This document shows, in pieces, positions 61,265 through 64,000 of a stretch of 64,000 nt of DNA; the stretch's first letter is position 1; every line of letters begins with the position of its first letter. The notes beneath the pieces are model-generated. The model had not been told where the DNA came from. It saw only the letters and a program-made list of their open reading frames with translations, and searched no databases. Origin of the DNA: an uncultured Algibacter sp. (GTDB lineage: Bacteria; Bacteroidota; Bacteroidia; Flavobacteriales; Flavobacteriaceae); contig CANMQH010000006.1 of the NCBI GenBank assembly GCA_947499935.1, positions 62,001 through 126,000 on the forward strand, written 5' to 3'. The position numbers were made by a program, and so were the translations under genes.

Positions 61265-61319
61265 AAAATGGTTTGAACCATTTTTTCTTTTAGACAGTGC
61301 TAAAAAAACAAAAATGGTT
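61265..61319 (-). promoter_or_regulatory. Palindromic candidate operator upstream of fabI
   Basis: AAAATGGTT-TG-AACCATTTT (61265-61284) is a perfect dyad with 9-bp arms, directly before the fabI ATG at 61262. A third copy of the half-site, AAAATGGTT, lies at 61311-61319. A dimeric repressor of fatty-acid genes (FapR-, FabT- or TetR-like) would bind such a site; none is encoded nearby. The dyad in the leader could also form an mRNA hairpin that limits translation. Confidence 0.45.
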
Positions 61320-61387
61320 AGTTGATATATTTATTAATTTATAGATTCAAAAGTACTAAACTTTAATATTTAAACTTAGTCTTTTTT

Positions 61388-63040
61388 TTAATTTAGCAAT
61401 TCTTTAGCATGAGCAATAGCAGACGACGACATTTCTACACCTCCTAGCATTTGCGCTATCTCAACAATACGCTCGTCATGATTTAATTTTATTAAATTAG
61501 TTTGGGTTACATCATTAACATCTTCTTTATAAACTTTAAAATGCGAGTGCCCTTTTGCCGCAATTTGAGGTAAATGTGTAATAGAAAAAACTTGCATATT
61601 TGTACTCATTTGCTGCATAATATCGCCCATTTTGTTTGATATTTCTCCAGATACTCCGGTATCAATTTCATCAAACATAATCGTTGGAAGTTGTATATAT
61701 TTAGCCAATACCGATTTAATAGCTAGCATAATTCTAGATAGTTCACCTCCAGATGCCGCTTTTTTTAGCTCATTAAAACTCCCACCTTTATTTGCAGAAA
61801 ACAGAAACGCTAGTTCATCTTTTCCGTTTACAAAAAATTGATTTTGATAATTTACATCTATTTTAAATTGCGCATTAGGCATTCCTAGATTACTTAAAAT
61901 ACTTTCTAGTTGTATTTTTAACTCTGTAATAACTTTTTTACGCTGCTTGCTTATACGATTGGCAATTGTATTTAAAGCTTTCTCTTTTACATCAATTTCT
62001 TTTTGTTTCTTCTGTATAGAATCATCTAAATTTTCAGTTAAAGACACCTTATCCTGGAGTTGGTTTCTTATAATAATTAATTCTGAAATATTACTTGACA
62101 CATGCTTTTGCATCAAATTATGAAGTATTTTTAATTTAGAATCTACAGTTTCTAATCTACTTGGGTCGGTATCTAATCCTTCTTGAAAGACATTAATTTC
62201 ATTAAAAACATCATCAATTTCAATTAAACTACTATTAGCTCTTTGAAATATATCTTGGTATTTTGATGAGAATTCTGATAGTTTTTGAAGCGCGTTTTTA
62301 AGTGTTGTTAAAGCAGTAATAATACCGACATCATCATCACTTATTAATTGGTGAGCCTCTGCCAGTTTTTCTTGAATACTTTCTATATTATTTAACGTTT
62401 CGTATTCTTCTTCTAGAGTTTCAAGTTCACCTTCAACTAATTTAGCTTCAACTAATTCTTTTAATAAAAAGGTATTATAATCGTGTTCTTTTATGGCTTC
62501 TGCCTGAAAATCTAAAAGTGATTTATATTCTTTTTGAAGCTTTTTATATGCTTTAAGCGCTACGGTGTAATTTTGAAGTGCTTCTTCATTATTAGCCAAA
62601 GCATCAATAACCTGAAACTGAAATTCATCACTCGTTAACTGTAACGTTTGGTGTTGCGAATGTATATCAATTAAGCGCTCTCCAAGTAATTGTAGGCTGC
62701 TTAAATTTACAGGAGAGTCATTTACAAACGCTCTAGATTTACCCGACGCTAATATCTCTCTACGAATAATAGTTTGCGGCTCATAATCTAAATCTTCTGA
62801 GTTAAAAAGTGATTTTAAATTATAGTTAGAGATATTAAAAACGGCTTCAATAATACATTTTTGAGAAGCATCTTTTAAACTACTTAAATCTGCACGTTTG
62901 CCAAGAATTAATGATAACCCTCCTAATAATATAGACTTCCCTGCACCTGTTTCTCCTGTTATTATAGAGAAACCATCATTAAAATCAACATGGAGGTTAT
63001 CAATTAACGCGTAATTTTTTATTGTAAGTGAGGTTAGCAT
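61388..63040 (-). CDS. recN: DNA repair protein RecN
   Basis: 550 residues. SMC-like ATPase: Walker A GETGAGKS (about 29-36) with LTIKNYALIDNLHVDF before it, IDIHSQHQTLQL, a central coiled coil (about 150-370), the ABC signature SGGELSRIMLAIK (about 430), and Walker B MFDEIDTGVSGEISNKMG. The normal RecN length is about 550. RecN helps join broken DNA ends during recombinational repair. It sits downstream of the DUF4835 (porD) gene, the arrangement usual in Bacteroidetes. Confidence 0.96.
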   Translation of the reverse strand: MLTSLTIKNYALIDNLHVDFNDGFSIITGETGAGKSILLGGLSLILGKRADLSSLKDASQKCIIEAVFNISNYNLKSLFNSEDLDYEPQTIIRREILASGKSRAFVNDSPVNLSSLQLLGERLIDIHSQHQTLQLTSDEFQFQVIDALANNEEALQNYTVALKAYKKLQKEYKSLLDFQAEAIKEHDYNTFLLKELVEAKLVEGELETLEEEYETLNNIESIQEKLAEAHQLISDDDVGIITALTTLKNALQKLSEFSSKYQDIFQRANSSLIEIDDVFNEINVFQEGLDTDPSRLETVDSKLKILHNLMQKHVSSNISELIIIRNQLQDKVSLTENLDDSIQKKQKEIDVKEKALNTIANRISKQRKKVITELKIQLESILSNLGMPNAQFKIDVNYQNQFFVNGKDELAFLFSANKGGSFNELKKAASGGELSRIMLAIKSVLAKYIQLPTIMFDEIDTGVSGEISNKMGDIMQQMSTNMQVFSITHLPQIAAKGHSHFKVYKEDVNDVTQTNLIKLNHDERIVEIAQMLGGVEMSSSAIAHAKELLN

Positions 63041-63099
63041 GTACGAGTTATTAATTTAATCTGAAAATTGATTTTTAATTTCTATTACAAAAATACGCT

Positions 63100-63627
63100 T
63101 TACTTTTTTCTTTCTTCTATCTGTTTGTCAATTAAGCTTACTAATTCCAAAGGTTTAATTTTTAAAGAATGTAATGTAATTGATAATGGTGAACCATAAA
63201 CCCTTTGGTTAGCTTTTATTGCTTTTTTTAGTATAGCATTTTTACAACGCTCTATATACTTTTCTGGATTATGTATCTCAATGATAACAAACTTATTTGA
63301 GTTTACTTTAATAAGTTTTACACCTGTAATATCCTCCCATGTAATCAAACCAAGGTTTATAGCATTTGAGTTATCTATGATACCCATATCATTAATAATG
63401 AGTCTGGGTTCTTTACTTATGGTTTTTTTGAATATGAAAAACGTAGTTATTCCAAAAAATATTACTGCCACTATACCTACAATAAAAATAACATTTTTTG
63501 GATAGCGAGCTGATGCAAATATTTCTGGTTTTATGCTCATAAAGGCTCCAAAAATTACAAATGCTAGAGACACTATTGAAAGCAATATGATTTTTAATTT
63601 ATTTAAAGGAATATTGATTTCTGTCAT
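63100..63627 (-). CDS. STM3941-family membrane protein
   Basis: 175 residues. Starts with IPLNKLKIILLSIVSLAFVIFGAFM, a first membrane span (about 10-30), then a second (about 44-67, VIFIVGIVAVIFFGITTFFIF). The soluble remainder is PH-like (LIINDMGIIDNSNAINLGLITWEDITGVKLI, then SNKFVIIEIHNPEKYI). This is the pattern of the STM3941 group, of unknown function. It lies between recN and porD, an insertion in a usually tight gene pair. Confidence 0.75.
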   Translation of the reverse strand: MTEINIPLNKLKIILLSIVSLAFVIFGAFMSIKPEIFASARYPKNVIFIVGIVAVIFFGITTFFIFKKTISKEPRLIINDMGIIDNSNAINLGLITWEDITGVKLIKVNSNKFVIIEIHNPEKYIERCKNAILKKAIKANQRVYGSPLSITLHSLKIKPLELVSLIDKQIEERKK

Positions 63628-63678
63628 TTTCGTGGTTACAATAGCATAATACGATTAATGAAAATGATAATCTTTAAA

Positions 63679-64000
63679 TCAGTATTTAATATTTTGCCAT
63701 TTACTACTATGAAGCGGAGCAACTCTTTGAAGTATATCTTTAACGCTAGCAATATCTACACTTGGACCGCCTGTGAAAATTTGTTCAATCTCGTCTGATT
63801 TAGCATCAAAAAATGTTCTTAATAAAAATGAATTTGGTCTACGATCATTCATAACCTTAAACCTTTTTATAGACGAAGCTATTTCATCTTTTCCCTCCTT
63901 AACATTATTACTCATGGTATCTAAACCATTTCTATGATAAGAATACATCACAGATCTAAATTCTTTAAATGTAGGAGACAATACGTTATCTATAAATGCA
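63679..64000 (-). CDS. porD: C-terminal part of PorD, type IX secretion protein (DUF4835), partial
   Basis: The frame is open to the window edge; an internal TTG at 63981 is not the real start. The visible 106 residues read AFIDNVLSPTFKEFRSVMYSYHRNGLD, then FLLRTFFDAKSDEIEQIFTGGPSVDIASVKDILQRVAPLHSSKW, the C-terminal pattern of DUF4835. PorD is a periplasmic component needed for type IX secretion in Bacteroidetes. That fits the T9SS sorting domain of the protein encoded at 3187-6243. The neighbourhood porD-recN supports the call. Confidence is reduced because only about a third of the protein is seen. Confidence 0.78.
   Translation of the reverse strand, partial: AFIDNVLSPTFKEFRSVMYSYHRNGLDTMSNNVKEGKDEIASSIKRFKVMNDRRPNSFLLRTFFDAKSDEIEQIFTGGPSVDIASVKDILQRVAPLHSSKWQNIKY

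Noticed and set aside
1-64000. CRISPR array, integron, prophage or insertion sequence
   Set aside because: No regularly spaced repeats, integrase, transposase, phage genes or terminal inverted repeats with target duplications were seen anywhere in the window.

Overview
The window is AT-rich DNA from a member of the Bacteroidota, almost certainly a marine Flavobacteriaceae. The evidence is: Bacteroidetes-type promoters (TAnnTTTG -7 boxes) with little Shine-Dalgarno signal, SusC/SusD, a FecI/FecR pair, TlpA/DUF4369-like lipoproteins, a type IX secretion (T9SS) C-terminal sorting domain, DUF58/MoxR, and a partial PorD gene next to recN. No CRISPR array, transposase, integrase or rRNA was seen. 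One tRNA (Pro, GGG) is present.

Layout. 1-2.7 kb: tail of a probable moxR, a DUF58 protein, oxyR and a small conserved protein. 3.2-6.2 kb: a large secreted T9SS cargo protein. 6.4-8.3 kb: an AIM24/TIGR00266 protein, a DUF4442 protein and a DUF4870 protein. 8.5-12.4 kb: a PadR-PspC-GIN-GIN envelope cluster. 12.5-25.2 kb (minus strand): a six-gene block coding, in transcription order, for a GH150-type lambda-carrageenase, a GH110 alpha-1,3-galactosidase, a GH42-like clan GH-A enzyme, a sulfatase, a GH2 beta-galactosidase and a second sulfatase. 25.8-39.6 kb: M16 peptidase, TlpA redoxin, divergent FecI-type sigma and FecR anti-sigma factors, SusC with an STN domain, SusD, and two more TlpA redoxins. 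39.7-41 kb: tRNA-Pro and trxB. 41.2-47.4 kb: a galactose unit (SLC5 symporter, GntR/periplasmic-binding-protein regulator, galM, galK, galT). 47.5-64 kb: mostly housekeeping genes (glyA, fumarylacetoacetase, a two-component system, coaE, YbbR-like protein, GT2, fabI, recN, partial porD), plus beta-helix and repeat-containing lipoproteins.

How it works together. The minus-strand block reads as a nearly complete route for lambda-carrageenan. GH150 makes oligosaccharides, sulfatases strip sulfate esters, GH110 removes the non-reducing alpha-1,3-galactose, and GH2 and/or the GH42-like enzyme removes the beta-1,4-galactose. Lambda-carrageenan contains no anhydrogalactose, so the end product is plain galactose. 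That would be taken up and phosphorylated by the symporter-galM-galK-galT unit 16 kb away. The intervening SusCD locus carries a peptidase and three thioredoxin-fold lipoproteins and no glycosidase. It looks like a separate ECF-controlled uptake system, perhaps for peptides or disulfide-containing substrates, and is the least understood system in the window.

Limits: all family assignments come from reading motifs and architecture by eye. No database search or structure prediction was run.
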